Notes under the pieces: model-generated
Databases searched by the model: none
Told to the model about the DNA's origin: nothing
Seen by the model: the letters and a program-made list of their open reading frames with translations, nothing else
Origin: JABDMD01 sp965203475
GTDB lineage: Bacteria; Pseudomonadota; Gammaproteobacteria; UBA4575
DNA length: 64,000 nt
NCBI GenBank assembly: GCA_965203475.1
Contig: OZ241890.1
Location: 620,001 to 684,000, forward strand
Direction: 5' to 3'
Translations under genes and position numbers: made by a program
Shown here: piece by piece, positions 25,926 to 35,046 of the stretch
Layout: each line of letters begins with the position of its first letter
Position numbering within the stretch: the first letter of the stretch is position 1

Positions 25926-26528
25926 TTACGTTTGTAGATAGCCAGAAATTTCTTGCTGATCTTGCGGAGTGTTGACATTCATAAAACATTCCGGTTTATC
26001 AGAAAAGTCGACCTCACCACATCGATGTTGAGTAAACCAACGATCAATTTTTCGTTCTCCGCTTTCTAAATATTGTTCCAGGCTATGTATTAAATTCTGT
26101 TTAAGCAAGCAGTAAACAGGTTGTATTCGGTTTCCGTCATGTGCGACACAAATTTCATAATGCTTTTTTTCCATTGCACCTAATAATCGAGACACTAAGT
26201 CTTCTGGAATTAGAGGTCCATCGCATGGGCAGGTACACAAATAATCCGTATTGGAATTTTTCAATCCAACTACAATTCCTGCTAATGGGCCTTGAAAGTC
26301 GGCTAACTGATCAGAAATAACAGGATAGCCCAATTTTTCATAGGTACTGATGTTTCTATTTGCATTGATGATGATTGTCTGCACTTGTGGCTCCAAAGAT
26401 TGAACTACGTACTGAATCATTGGTAAGCCCTTAATTTCAACTAAACCTTTATCCTGACCTCCTAGGCGTCTTGCTTTACCGCCGGCAAGTATCATTCCAG
26501 TGACGTTCTGAGTACGGGTAGATGTCAT
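25926..26528 (-). CDS. mobA: Molybdenum cofactor guanylyltransferase MobA
   Basis: This 200-residue nucleotidyltransferase joins GMP to molybdopterin. It has the N-terminal nucleotide-binding loop LAGGKARRLGGQDKGLVEI, the metal-binding CPCDGPLIP near residue 95, and NVNTPQDQ at the C-terminus. It is the first gene of the mobAB pair; the divergent DUF1244 gene begins ~85 bases away. Confidence 0.95.
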   Translation of the reverse strand: MTSTRTQNVTGMILAGGKARRLGGQDKGLVEIKGLPMIQYVVQSLEPQVQTIIINANRNISTYEKLGYPVISDQLADFQGPLAGIVVGLKNSNTDYLCTCPCDGPLIPEDLVSRLLGAMEKKHYEICVAHDGNRIQPVYCLLKQNLIHSLEQYLESGERKIDRWFTQHRCGEVDFSDKPECFMNVNTPQDQQEISGYLQT

Positions 26529-26613
26529 TTATTCATGTGTACTTTTTTGCTAAAAGAGATTGTGCGTAAGATTTGCCATAATATAAATACACAATTTTAG
26601 TTTAGGGCCGATT

Positions 26614-26931
26614 ATGAGTGAGAAGATGGACAAGTTAGATCAACTGGAAATAGAAGCAGCAGTATATCGAAGGCTAGTAGAACATCTTCGTGCAAATACT
26701 GAGGTTCAGAATATCGATTTGATGAATTTGGCAGATTTTTGTAGGAATTGTTTGTCAAAGTGGTATGTAGCGGCAGCCAAGGACAAAGGCATTGAAATCG
26801 ACTATGAAAATGCTCGAGAGCTTGTCTATGGAATGCCTTACTCGGAATGGAAAGCAAAATATCAAAAAGAAGCGACCCCAGAACAAATGCAGGCATTTAA
26901 AGAGGCCGAAGAACGCCGTAATCAAAGTTAG
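26614..26931 (+). CDS. DUF1244 family protein
   Basis: This 105-residue soluble helical protein matches DUF1244, with IEAAVYRRLVEHLRANTEVQNIDLMNLADFCRNCLSKWY and YGMPYSEWKAKYQ. The paired cysteines in FCRNC are conserved in the family. Function is unknown. moeB starts ~40 bases downstream, and the two are likely co-transcribed. Confidence 0.85.
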   Translation: MSEKMDKLDQLEIEAAVYRRLVEHLRANTEVQNIDLMNLADFCRNCLSKWYVAAAKDKGIEIDYENARELVYGMPYSEWKAKYQKEATPEQMQAFKEAEERRNQS

Positions 26932-26968
26932 ACCAACAGTGTCATTAGCATCAAATAAGCCATCCAAA

Positions 26969-27727
26969 ATGAACGAGTTTAGTGACGAAGAATTGCTTCG
27001 TTATAGTCGGCAAATTTTATTGCCTCAAATTGATCTTGTTGGACAACAGAAGCTTTGTGATTCAAAAGTTTTGCTATTGGGTGCTGGAGGGTTAGGTTCT
27101 CCAGTGGCAATGTACTTAACTGCCTGTGGTATAGGTGAAATTACAATTGTTGATCCCGATACAGTTGATTTGTCTAATTTGCAACGCCAAATTTTGCATA
27201 ACAGCAACAATATTGGTGATATGAAAGTGCATTCTGCAGAACAAACGCTAGTGAAATTAAATCCTGCAGTATCCGTTAATGCCATTGATAAAAGACTTTC
27301 TAGCCTAGCACTTAAAGATGAAGTAGCGAAGGCAGATGTGGTGGTTGATGCTACAGATAATTTTGAGTCTCGGTTTGAAATTAATCATGCCTGTGTAGCA
27401 ACTAAAACTCCACTTGTAGTAGGGGCTGCAATACGATTTGAAGGGCAGGTAATGGTGTTTACTATGCAAAATAATAGCGCGTGTTATCAGTGTCTGTATC
27501 CGAAGCAGAATAGTGATGAAAGCAATGTACAGGAAAGTTGTGCAGAAAATGGAATTTTGGGACCAGTTACCGGGCAAATCGGTTGTGTTCAAGCCATTGA
27601 GGTAATCAAGCTACTTGTCAATTGTGGCGAATTACTTACCAATAAGCTTTTAATTGTAGATACACTTAATAACGAGTGGCATAAAGTGAAAATTAACAAA
27701 GATCCAAAATGTAAAATTTGTTCGTGA
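26969..27727 (+). CDS. moeB: HesA/MoeB/ThiF-family adenylyltransferase
   Basis: This 252-residue E1-like enzyme adenylates the C-terminus of a sulfur-carrier protein (MoaD or ThiS). It has the nucleotide loop GAGGLGSPVAMYL (from residue 38), VDPDTVDLSNLQRQ, DATDNFESR, and structural zinc cysteines CYQC and C-terminal CKIC. MoeB is favoured over ThiF by the Moco genes nearby, but a dual role is possible. I moved the start to ATG 26969: the longer ORF (from 26792) would overlap the DUF1244 gene heavily and adds a basic tail foreign to the family. No strong ribosome site is seen. Confidence 0.88.
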   Translation: MNEFSDEELLRYSRQILLPQIDLVGQQKLCDSKVLLLGAGGLGSPVAMYLTACGIGEITIVDPDTVDLSNLQRQILHNSNNIGDMKVHSAEQTLVKLNPAVSVNAIDKRLSSLALKDEVAKADVVVDATDNFESRFEINHACVATKTPLVVGAAIRFEGQVMVFTMQNNSACYQCLYPKQNSDESNVQESCAENGILGPVTGQIGCVQAIEVIKLLVNCGELLTNKLLIVDTLNNEWHKVKINKDPKCKICS

Positions 27728-27742
27728 TAAATTAGAAACACC

Positions 27743-29134
27743 ATGAAAGTTATTAAAGAAAAAATTCACAATCTCATTTGGGGAGTAGATATAAAACAGA
27801 TGCCTTGGTGGATGTCAGCTGTTGTGAGTGTAATTCGATTTATACACATCATGATTATAGATTTTACGGATGGGCAACTAAATTTACGTGCGATGAGTTT
27901 AGTTTTTACAACCGTGCTCTCAATTGTTCCGTTATTTGCCGTCAGCTTTTCAGTTATGGCTGCTTTTGGTCTACGCACCCAAATGGAACCAATGTTATTA
28001 AATTACTTGGCTCCGTTAGGAGCACAAGGGCAGGAAATCGCGAATAACATTACAAGTTTCGTGAATAACATAAATATTAAAGGTCTGGGGGCAATCGGCC
28101 TGATCACGTTATTTTTAATTATTATTCGTTTAATCAATAAAATTGAGCTTGCATTTAATTATACCTGGCGAGTTCAGCAAACAGGATCACTCATTCGTAG
28201 ACTTGCCAATTACTTACTAGTAATTGTTTTTGGCCCAATTTTGGTGTTAGGCGCATTGGCGATCACCGGAACTGTATTAAACACGACTGTAGCGCAAGCA
28301 ATTATTTCAGTAGAGCCATTTGGCACATTACTAAGCTTTGCATCTAAATTAGTTCCTTATTTATTGGTAATTGTCGCATTTACATTTACCTATTTATTTA
28401 TTCCAAATGCAAAAGTACGAGTGATACCTGCACTGGTTGGTGGAATTGCGGCAGGTATTCTTTGGCAAACAGTTGGTTGGGTTTTTGCAACTGCAGTTTC
28501 CACTTCCATGACAGCGAATTACACGGCTATCTATTCTGGCTTTGCATTTTTGTTTGTATTCATGATTTGGTTATGGTGGAGTTGGTTAATATTGTTAGTG
28601 GGCTCCAGTGTAGCTTTTTATCGCCAATATCCAGAGTATTTGTTTGTCAACACGTTAACGCTTGTATTAACGAATCGACAAAGAGAAGAGCTGGCGTTAA
28701 TTATCATGACTAATATTGGGCAAAGATTTTATTCCAATACTTGTCCGGTTTCAGCAAATGATTTGGTTGAAATCTTACAATTACCAAAGCAATCAATTGA
28801 GAGAGTATTAAATTTATTTGAGGAGAGAAAGATTTTAACGAAAGTGGATGACGAGGATCCGATGTATACTCCAGCCCGCCCATTAGAAGAGTTATCATTA
28901 AAGGAGGTCATAGATTGTGTGCGAGAACCAGAACCTGGCAATGTATTACAGACATCTATCGAACATCAGAATTCTAAAATTATTCAATATATAGATTCAA
29001 TTGATTCTAAAATTGACGAAATTATGGGGAACAAAATGTTAAAGGAAGTCATTCTTGAAACGATGCAAAATGAAGATGAAAATGGTAGTGCAGCTATTAC
29101 ACCAATCAAGATTGCGGAACGTAATAAAAATTGA
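27743..29134 (+). CDS. YihY/UPF0761 family inner-membrane protein
   Basis: This 463-residue protein has an N-terminal ~290-residue membrane domain of the YihY (formerly RNase BN) family, including LRAMSLVFTTVLSIVPLFAVSF and the C-terminal helix pair around FLFVFMIWLWWSWLILLVGS. A cytoplasmic C-terminal region of ~160 residues looks like a winged helix (VSANDLVEILQLPKQSIERVLNLFEERKIL) followed by a charged tail. Function is not established. It starts 15 bases after moeB. Confidence 0.88.
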   Translation: MKVIKEKIHNLIWGVDIKQMPWWMSAVVSVIRFIHIMIIDFTDGQLNLRAMSLVFTTVLSIVPLFAVSFSVMAAFGLRTQMEPMLLNYLAPLGAQGQEIANNITSFVNNINIKGLGAIGLITLFLIIIRLINKIELAFNYTWRVQQTGSLIRRLANYLLVIVFGPILVLGALAITGTVLNTTVAQAIISVEPFGTLLSFASKLVPYLLVIVAFTFTYLFIPNAKVRVIPALVGGIAAGILWQTVGWVFATAVSTSMTANYTAIYSGFAFLFVFMIWLWWSWLILLVGSSVAFYRQYPEYLFVNTLTLVLTNRQREELALIIMTNIGQRFYSNTCPVSANDLVEILQLPKQSIERVLNLFEERKILTKVDDEDPMYTPARPLEELSLKEVIDCVREPEPGNVLQTSIEHQNSKIIQYIDSIDSKIDEIMGNKMLKEVILETMQNEDENGSAAITPIKIAERNKN

Positions 29135-29168
29135 ATTGACTAGCCTAAGAACATAGAGAGAATACATT

Positions 29169-29531
29169 ATGAGTGAACCTGCGTTGGATGAAATTAAATT
29201 AAAACTTAGAGAGTTTGCACAAAAGCGCGACTGGGAACAGTTTCATAGCCCCAAGAATTTATCCATGGCGCTTTCTGTTGAAGCATCGGAAATTGTTGAA
29301 CATTTTCAATGGATGACAGAACAAGAGAGCTCAGAATTAACCGCGAAGCGTCATGCGGCTGTGGCGTTTGAAATGGCAGATGTATTTATATTTTTATTGC
29401 GCCTGTCTGATATATTAAATATCGACCTTATGGAAGTTACCAAAAGAAAAGTCGAACTCAATGAAAAGCGCTATCCCATTGATTTGGTAAAGGGTAGTGC
29501 TAAAAAGCATTCTGAATATGAGGAATCGTGA
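29169..29531 (+). CDS. MazG-like nucleotide pyrophosphohydrolase
   Basis: This 120-residue single-domain all-alpha NTP pyrophosphatase is similar in layout to dCTP pyrophosphatases. Metal-binding acidic residues are in LSVEASEIVEHFQW and FEMADVFIFLLRLSD, and NEKRYP is typical of this group. It is expected to hydrolyse non-canonical or excess dNTPs to dNMPs. It lies between yihY and the TraB-family gene, all on the plus strand. Confidence 0.85.
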   Translation: MSEPALDEIKLKLREFAQKRDWEQFHSPKNLSMALSVEASEIVEHFQWMTEQESSELTAKRHAAVAFEMADVFIFLLRLSDILNIDLMEVTKRKVELNEKRYPIDLVKGSAKKHSEYEES

Positions 29532-29576
29532 AATAAATATTCCTTCATTTCTTTAAATTTCTAGTAATCAAATTTC

Positions 29577-30758
29577 GTGTCTGAACCAACTCAAGAGCTT
29601 TCGGTTCAAGAAAGCAATGTAACTATTTTGGGAACCGCGCATGTATCCCGCGCAAGTGCTGATAAAGTGAAAGAGCTTGTGCAGTCGGGAAGCTTTGATG
29701 TGGTCTGTATAGAACTATGTCAAAGTCGCTATAACGCAATTATGAATCCAAATTTATTGGCGGAGATGGATTTATTTAAAGTCATTAAAGAAGGTAAGGC
29801 AAGTATGGTTACGGCGAGTCTTGCGCTTGGCGCTTATCAGCAAAGAATGGCAGAACAGCTGGGGATTGAGCCAGGGGTAGAAATGAAAACGGCTATCAAC
29901 GAAGCACAAGCTTTAAGTTTGCCCGTCGTTTTAATCGACAGAGAAATTGGGACTACACTGAAGCGAGTGTATCGAAATGTCCCTTTTTGGAAGCGCTTAT
30001 ATTTAGTGTCTGGATTATTTGCCAGTGTCTTGTCGCGCGAGAAAGTTTCTGAAGAAGAAATAGAAAAATTAAAAAGTGGCGACATGTTGGAAACCACTTT
30101 TGCTCAATTTTCTGAAGATGCAAAAGATTTATTTGTCCCACTTATTGATGAGAGAGACCAATACATGTCTGCAAAAATTGTAAATGCCGCGAGTGATCAC
30201 GCAGGGAAAAATCTTTTAGCCGTAGTTGGTGCAGGACATATCAGTGGAATGAAAAATTACTTACAACAAGATGATTTGGATGCTCAAGTTATTATTAGTG
30301 AATTAGATATAGTCCCCAAGAAAACATCATGGTTCAAGTTTGTTCCTTGGATTATTGTCGCTTTAATTTGTTTTGGTTTTTATTTGGGCTTTCAAAAAAG
30401 CCCTGAATTAGGTTGGAATTTAGTGTGGCAATGGATAATTATTAATGGAAGTCTATCTGCTTTAGGAGCAGCCATTGCGGGCGCACATATTATAACCATC
30501 GTTACTGCATTTGTTGCAGCACCTATTACTTCATTAAATCCCACAATCGGTGCAGGGATGGTCACAGCAGCCGTTGAATTATTTATCCGAAAACCAACAG
30601 TGAGTGATTTTAGTAATCTTCGTGCAGATACAGCCAATGCTAAGGGTTGGCGAAAGAATAGGGTGGCAAGAATTTTATTAATATTTTTCTTAAGTTCTTT
30701 AGGTTCAGCGATTGGAACCTATGTAGCAGGATTTAGAATTTTTAATCAGTTGACTTAG
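29577..30758 (+). CDS. TraB/PrgY family membrane protein
   Basis: This 393-residue protein has an N-terminal TraB domain (TILGTAHVSRASADKV; DVVCIELCQSRYNAI; VVGAGHISGMKNYL) and a C-terminal membrane part with about four helices (residues ~255-390). Conserved Glu and His residues of the family suggest a metallohydrolase-like fold. PrgY relatives in Gram-positives reduce pheromone activity, but the bacterial function in general is unknown. The start is a GTG at 29577. Its stop overlaps that of the convergent prc gene (shared TTAG). Confidence 0.85.
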   Translation: MSEPTQELSVQESNVTILGTAHVSRASADKVKELVQSGSFDVVCIELCQSRYNAIMNPNLLAEMDLFKVIKEGKASMVTASLALGAYQQRMAEQLGIEPGVEMKTAINEAQALSLPVVLIDREIGTTLKRVYRNVPFWKRLYLVSGLFASVLSREKVSEEEIEKLKSGDMLETTFAQFSEDAKDLFVPLIDERDQYMSAKIVNAASDHAGKNLLAVVGAGHISGMKNYLQQDDLDAQVIISELDIVPKKTSWFKFVPWIIVALICFGFYLGFQKSPELGWNLVWQWIIINGSLSALGAAIAGAHIITIVTAFVAAPITSLNPTIGAGMVTAAVELFIRKPTVSDFSNLRADTANAKGWRKNRVARILLIFFLSSLGSAIGTYVAGFRIFNQLT

Positions 30759-32854
30759 TAATTTCTAAATACAAATGAACTAGAATTGTTAGCATCGAGT
30801 TGTTTTGCAAGATCAATTGCGATATGCGCGGTTTCATCCAATAAAACATCTATCTGGGCATCGTCATCATCTAGCTTGTTTAAATTTGCTTCTGTATCTT
30901 TTAGCAGATTCTGATAAGACTCACGACTATCTTCAATTCGTGCAAATTCTTGTTTTCTGGTTTTCTCTAATAAAGAAATCGTTTTGTTATTTCTTAATTC
31001 GTTATCCAATTGTAGTATTTCATAAAGAGATTTAAACTTTTTATCGTTTTTTGTTCTTGAGCGATGCAAAGAAGAAGTTTCTTTCAGAATATTTTTATTT
31101 ACAGACCACACGTAATGTTTAACAGGTGAAATTGAGCTCCAAGGTAAGGCATTATCTAGAGAGCGTTCACCATATTTTTCTTGTGAATATACAGTATTAA
31201 AATTAATATCAGGTACTACACCTCGATATTGTGTGCTACCCCCTTCAATACGAAAGTACTGGGCAATCGTGGCTTTTAATTGTCCCAGTTTTGCATCGTT
31301 TGCTCTGGCAAAATTATTTAGATCAACCAGTTGTTGTACAGTACCTTTGCCAAAAGTTGTTTCACCGACGACGATTCCTCTTTGATAGTCTTGGATGGCG
31401 CTGGCGACTATTTCTGAAGCCGAAGCGCTAAATCGGTCAACCAAAACAACTAAGGGACCACTGTAGGATATTCCAGAATCATGGTCTCGGTGTACTTCGA
31501 TGTGGCCGCTTGAATCTTGTACCTGAACAATGGGCCCTTCATCAATAAATAATCCAGTTAGCTGAGTCGCTTCTGTTAAAGAGCCACCACCATTTCCACG
31601 AAGATCAAGAATCAACGCATCAATTTTTTCAGATTTTAACTTTGAAATTAAATTTTCAACATCGTGGGTAGTGCTGCGGTAATTTTTATCACCGCGCTGA
31701 TAAGCAGCAAAGTCGATATAAAATGTTGGTACATCAATTATTCCAACCTTGTATATGTAATTATTGTCAGGAATTTCTATAACTTCGCTTTTCGCAGCTT
31801 GTTCTTCAAGTTTAATTTTGTCGCGTGTAATTTTAATTTCACGAATTTTCGCTGCTTGTCCTTCATCTCCTGGCAAAATTTGTAATTTAACAATTGTGCC
31901 TTTAGCTCCACGAATTAATTTAACGACTTCCTCTAGTCTCCAACCTACAACGTCTTTGTATTGACTATTGTTTTGTTGCGCAACACCTACAATTCGATCT
32001 TCGGCATGCAATAAGTCACTAAGATCTGCTGGTCCACCGGGAATAACGCGTTCAACTACAGTGTATTCGCCATCCGTTCTTAATAATGCGCCAATTCCTT
32101 CAAGAGAAAGACTCATTCTGATTTCAAAATTTTCCGAGCTTCTAGGAGAAAGGTAATTAGTGTGAGGTTCTAGTGTGCTGGCAAACGCATTCATAAATAG
32201 CTGGAAAACGTCTTCAGCATCTACTTGTTGGCTACGCTTTGCTATTGCTTTGTAACGTTTTTCTAAAGTTTCAGTAATTTCCTTTGGTTTTTTATCTGCA
32301 AGTCTTAATGTTAAAACATCGTTTTTAACTCGCTTTCTCCAAACTTCGTCTAATTCCTTGCGGGTTTTAGCCCAGGGATATTCAGATCGATCGATCACCA
32401 TCTCTTCATCAATAGAAAAGTCAAAATTAGATTTAAGTTGATTAAGCGCAAACAAACTTCTTTCATCAACTCGTGCTTGATACAAATGAAACATTTGAAA
32501 AGGCGCGCTTAATTCGGGATGTGTTAATGCATCATCTAACTTGTAACGAAAAATTTGAAAACTATCGATGTCTTTTTGGTAGAAATAACTTTTGTTTGGA
32601 TCAAGAGAAGTAATGTAAGCATCTAAGATTTTATCTGAAAGAGTATTATTCAAATTGATTTCTTTGTAATGATATTTGTCTAAAAAATGTGTAATTAATT
32701 TTGTTGCTCGTAAATGTTGATTTTGAGGCTCTAGTCGTTGATCCGTACTTGCATACGAAAATGCACTAGTAAAAACCAACAGCACGACCAGGGTAGCTAA
32801 GGCGAGCTTAGGCGGCACATTAATTTGCTTTGTTAATATCCTGGACAACTTCAT
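30755..32854 (-). CDS. prc: Carboxy-terminal (tail-specific) protease Prc
   Basis: This 699-residue periplasmic S41 protease has an N-terminal hydrophobic export segment (LALATLVVLLVFTSAFSYA), a long helical domain (~50-240), a PDZ domain (~245-340), and a catalytic domain with the Ser in DRFSASASEIVASA and the Lys in TTFGKGTVQQL, forming a Ser-Lys dyad. A DUF3340-like C-terminal domain follows. It degrades proteins with non-polar C-termini and processes lipoproteins and murein enzymes. It is convergent with the TraB gene. Confidence 0.95.
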   Translation of the reverse strand: MKLSRILTKQINVPPKLALATLVVLLVFTSAFSYASTDQRLEPQNQHLRATKLITHFLDKYHYKEINLNNTLSDKILDAYITSLDPNKSYFYQKDIDSFQIFRYKLDDALTHPELSAPFQMFHLYQARVDERSLFALNQLKSNFDFSIDEEMVIDRSEYPWAKTRKELDEVWRKRVKNDVLTLRLADKKPKEITETLEKRYKAIAKRSQQVDAEDVFQLFMNAFASTLEPHTNYLSPRSSENFEIRMSLSLEGIGALLRTDGEYTVVERVIPGGPADLSDLLHAEDRIVGVAQQNNSQYKDVVGWRLEEVVKLIRGAKGTIVKLQILPGDEGQAAKIREIKITRDKIKLEEQAAKSEVIEIPDNNYIYKVGIIDVPTFYIDFAAYQRGDKNYRSTTHDVENLISKLKSEKIDALILDLRGNGGGSLTEATQLTGLFIDEGPIVQVQDSSGHIEVHRDHDSGISYSGPLVVLVDRFSASASEIVASAIQDYQRGIVVGETTFGKGTVQQLVDLNNFARANDAKLGQLKATIAQYFRIEGGSTQYRGVVPDINFNTVYSQEKYGERSLDNALPWSSISPVKHYVWSVNKNILKETSSLHRSRTKNDKKFKSLYEILQLDNELRNNKTISLLEKTRKQEFARIEDSRESYQNLLKDTEANLNKLDDDDAQIDVLLDETAHIAIDLAKQLDANNSSSFVFRNY

Positions 32855-33138
32855 TCGTCAAAACACATCTAATGGAGCGTACTCATGTATCGGTAACGTC
32901 CAATAATAGAAATGGAATTTTGTAATCAGTAGATTTAAATAATTATGAGTAAAATTAAGTATATATTTGTAAGCATTTGATTGTAAGGACTATATTTAAC
33001 TTGCTATGCTTTGCCTCTGTTGGCCGCTCTAGCCGGTAGAGTTGAGGTGATATGCGGAAATTGTCGTGTGTCATTAATATTTCAACCAGAATGTTGTGGT
33101 CATCATAATAATTTTAATAAGTAAATTCAGATTACCCT

Positions 33139-34644
33139 TTGACTAAGCAGGAAATTACATCTTTACCCTCGATTGTGGTTGGGAAAAGTGATGCCGTACA
33201 AACACTTTTCCTCAAGCGTGCCAATCGACATGGGTTAGTTGCGGGGGCTACGGGCACAGGCAAAACGGTTACTTTGCAAATTTTGGCAGAAGGTTTTTCT
33301 CAGGTCGGTGTACCGGTGTTTGCAGCTGATATCAAAGGTGATTTAAGTGGTATTAGCCAAGCCATAACCGCCAAGCCCAAACTTGTGGAGCGAGCTGCTA
33401 AGACTGGTGTTGAGAACTACTCTCCACGTGGATTTCCGACCCTATTTTGGGACATCTTTGGTAAGCAAGGACATCCAGTAAGGACCACGATTTCGGAAAT
33501 GGGCCCTCTCTTGTTGTCGAGGTTACTAGAACTCAATGATACGCAAGAAGGTGTGCTGAATATTGCTTTTAAGATGGCCGATGATGAAGGGCTACTATTG
33601 TTAGATTTCAAGGATTTGCGAGCAATTCTTAATCATGTAGGCGAGAATTCATCTGCGATTACGGTGGATTATGGGAATGTAAGTAAGCAGTCGATAGGTG
33701 CGATTCAACGAAGATTGTTAGTGCTTGAACAGCAGGGCGGCAAGAAATTTTTTGGTGAACCGGCATTACAGCTCAATGACTTAATGCGTACCAACACAGA
33801 TGGAATGGGTTATATCAATTTATTTGCTGCAGATGAGTTGATGCAAAATCCAAGGTTGTATTCGACATTTTTGCTATGGCTATTATCCGAGCTATTTGAG
33901 GAGCTTCCTGAGGTTGGCGATCCGGAAAAACCAAAATTGGTGTTTTTCTTTGATGAAGCGCATTTACTATTTAAAGATGCTCCGAAAGCACTCATCCAGA
34001 AAGTGGAGCAAGTAGTGCGGTTGATTCGTTCAAAAGGAGTTGGGGTGTATTTTGTGACTCAGAATCCTGTGGATATTCCTGATGAGATTTTGGGACAGTT
34101 GGGGAATCGTATTCAGCATGCATTACGGGCGTATACTCCACGCGATAAAAAAGCTGTAAAAGTTGCAGCAACCACCTTCAGAGCCAATCCAGACCTAAAT
34201 ACAGTTCAGGTGATTACAGAACTTGGAGTGGGGGAAGCATTGGTTTCAGTGCTTGATCCTGAAGGGGTGCCTACCATTGTTCAACAAACAAAAATTCGAC
34301 CTCCAGAATCTCGTATGGGGCCTGCAACGAAGTCGGAACGAAAAATCATATTTGAAAAAAGTCCTATTAAAGACGTATACGATAAAGCAATAGATCGGGA
34401 AAGTGCATCAGAATTACTCAAACAGCGTGCAGAACAAGCAGCGAAACACGCCAAAGAAATGGAAAAAGAACGAGAATATAAAGCAGCAAAATCCAAGAAA
34501 AAATCTCGTCAATCAACGCGTAGAAAAACTCGTCGCGAATCAACAACACAAACTGTGATAAAAAGTGCAACAAAAATTGCAACTTCAAGAATGGGTCAAG
34601 CAATTATTCGTGGCATTATGGGTTCAATATTTAAAGGAAAATAA
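33139..34644 (+). CDS. HerA-like ATPase (DUF853/YjgR family)
   Basis: This 501-residue P-loop ATPase has Walker A GATGTGKT at residues 36-43, AADIKGDLSGIS, Walker B KLVFFFDEAHLL, and an Arg-rich sensor region (VVRLIRSKGVGVYFVTQNP). These match the YjgR/DUF853 branch of HerA-type helicases. The C-terminal ~80 residues are a basic, low-complexity segment (KSKKKSRQSTRRKTRRES), probably nucleic-acid binding. Function is unknown. The start is a TTG at 33139, just before the conserved LPSIVVGKSD; no clear ribosome site was found. Confidence 0.9.
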   Translation: MTKQEITSLPSIVVGKSDAVQTLFLKRANRHGLVAGATGTGKTVTLQILAEGFSQVGVPVFAADIKGDLSGISQAITAKPKLVERAAKTGVENYSPRGFPTLFWDIFGKQGHPVRTTISEMGPLLLSRLLELNDTQEGVLNIAFKMADDEGLLLLDFKDLRAILNHVGENSSAITVDYGNVSKQSIGAIQRRLLVLEQQGGKKFFGEPALQLNDLMRTNTDGMGYINLFAADELMQNPRLYSTFLLWLLSELFEELPEVGDPEKPKLVFFFDEAHLLFKDAPKALIQKVEQVVRLIRSKGVGVYFVTQNPVDIPDEILGQLGNRIQHALRAYTPRDKKAVKVAATTFRANPDLNTVQVITELGVGEALVSVLDPEGVPTIVQQTKIRPPESRMGPATKSERKIIFEKSPIKDVYDKAIDRESASELLKQRAEQAAKHAKEMEKEREYKAAKSKKKSRQSTRRKTRRESTTQTVIKSATKIATSRMGQAIIRGIMGSIFKGK

Positions 34645-34668
34645 AGCTTTAGTAAAAGAGGTTATGTT

Positions 34669-35028
34669 ATGGATGATCTAATTAAAAAATGGGAAATATG
34701 TTTAAATCGTAAAGATTTAGATGGGATGATTGAACTATATGCAAAAGATGCAATTTTATGGGGAACGTTTTCAGAAATAATTCGAGATAAGCACGAATTA
34801 ATTCGTGAATATTTTCAGCAACTTTTTATAAAAAATGAATTAAATGTAAGGTTTTCTAAAACAATTTGTCGTAACTATATGGAAACAACTATTGTTTCTG
34901 GACTTTATGAATTTTCCTATACGGAAGAAAATCTAATTACACATCCTGCTCGATTTACTTTTGTAATTTGCAATATTGGAGACGGTAAATTTAAAATTGT
35001 TGAACATCACTCTTCTTTATTGCCTTAA
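34669..35028 (+). CDS. NTF2-like (SnoaL/DUF4440-type) protein
   Basis: This 119-residue protein has the cone-shaped NTF2 fold pattern: an N-terminal helix (LIKKWEICLNRKDLDGMIELYAKDAILWGTF) followed by four strands and HHSSLLP at the end. Members include polyketide cyclases and CaMKII-association-domain-like oligomers; no catalytic residue identifies this one. It follows the HerA-like gene by 24 bases. Its end lies in a hairpin shared with the convergent aminotransferase. Confidence 0.75.
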   Translation: MDDLIKKWEICLNRKDLDGMIELYAKDAILWGTFSEIIRDKHELIREYFQQLFIKNELNVRFSKTICRNYMETTIVSGLYEFSYTEENLITHPARFTFVICNIGDGKFKIVEHHSSLLP

Positions 35029-35046
35029 GCTGGTTTAACAACCAGC
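35029..35046. terminator. Hairpin shared by two convergent genes
   Basis: GCTGGTT (35029-35035) pairs with AACCAGC (35040-35046) around TAAC. It starts immediately after the plus-strand stop and covers the stop of the minus-strand aminotransferase. There is no long T-run, so termination may be partial. Confidence 0.5.

Noticed and set aside
26792..26968. N-terminal extension of MoeB
   Set aside because: It overlaps most of the end of the DUF1244 gene in another frame, and its basic composition is foreign to the family.
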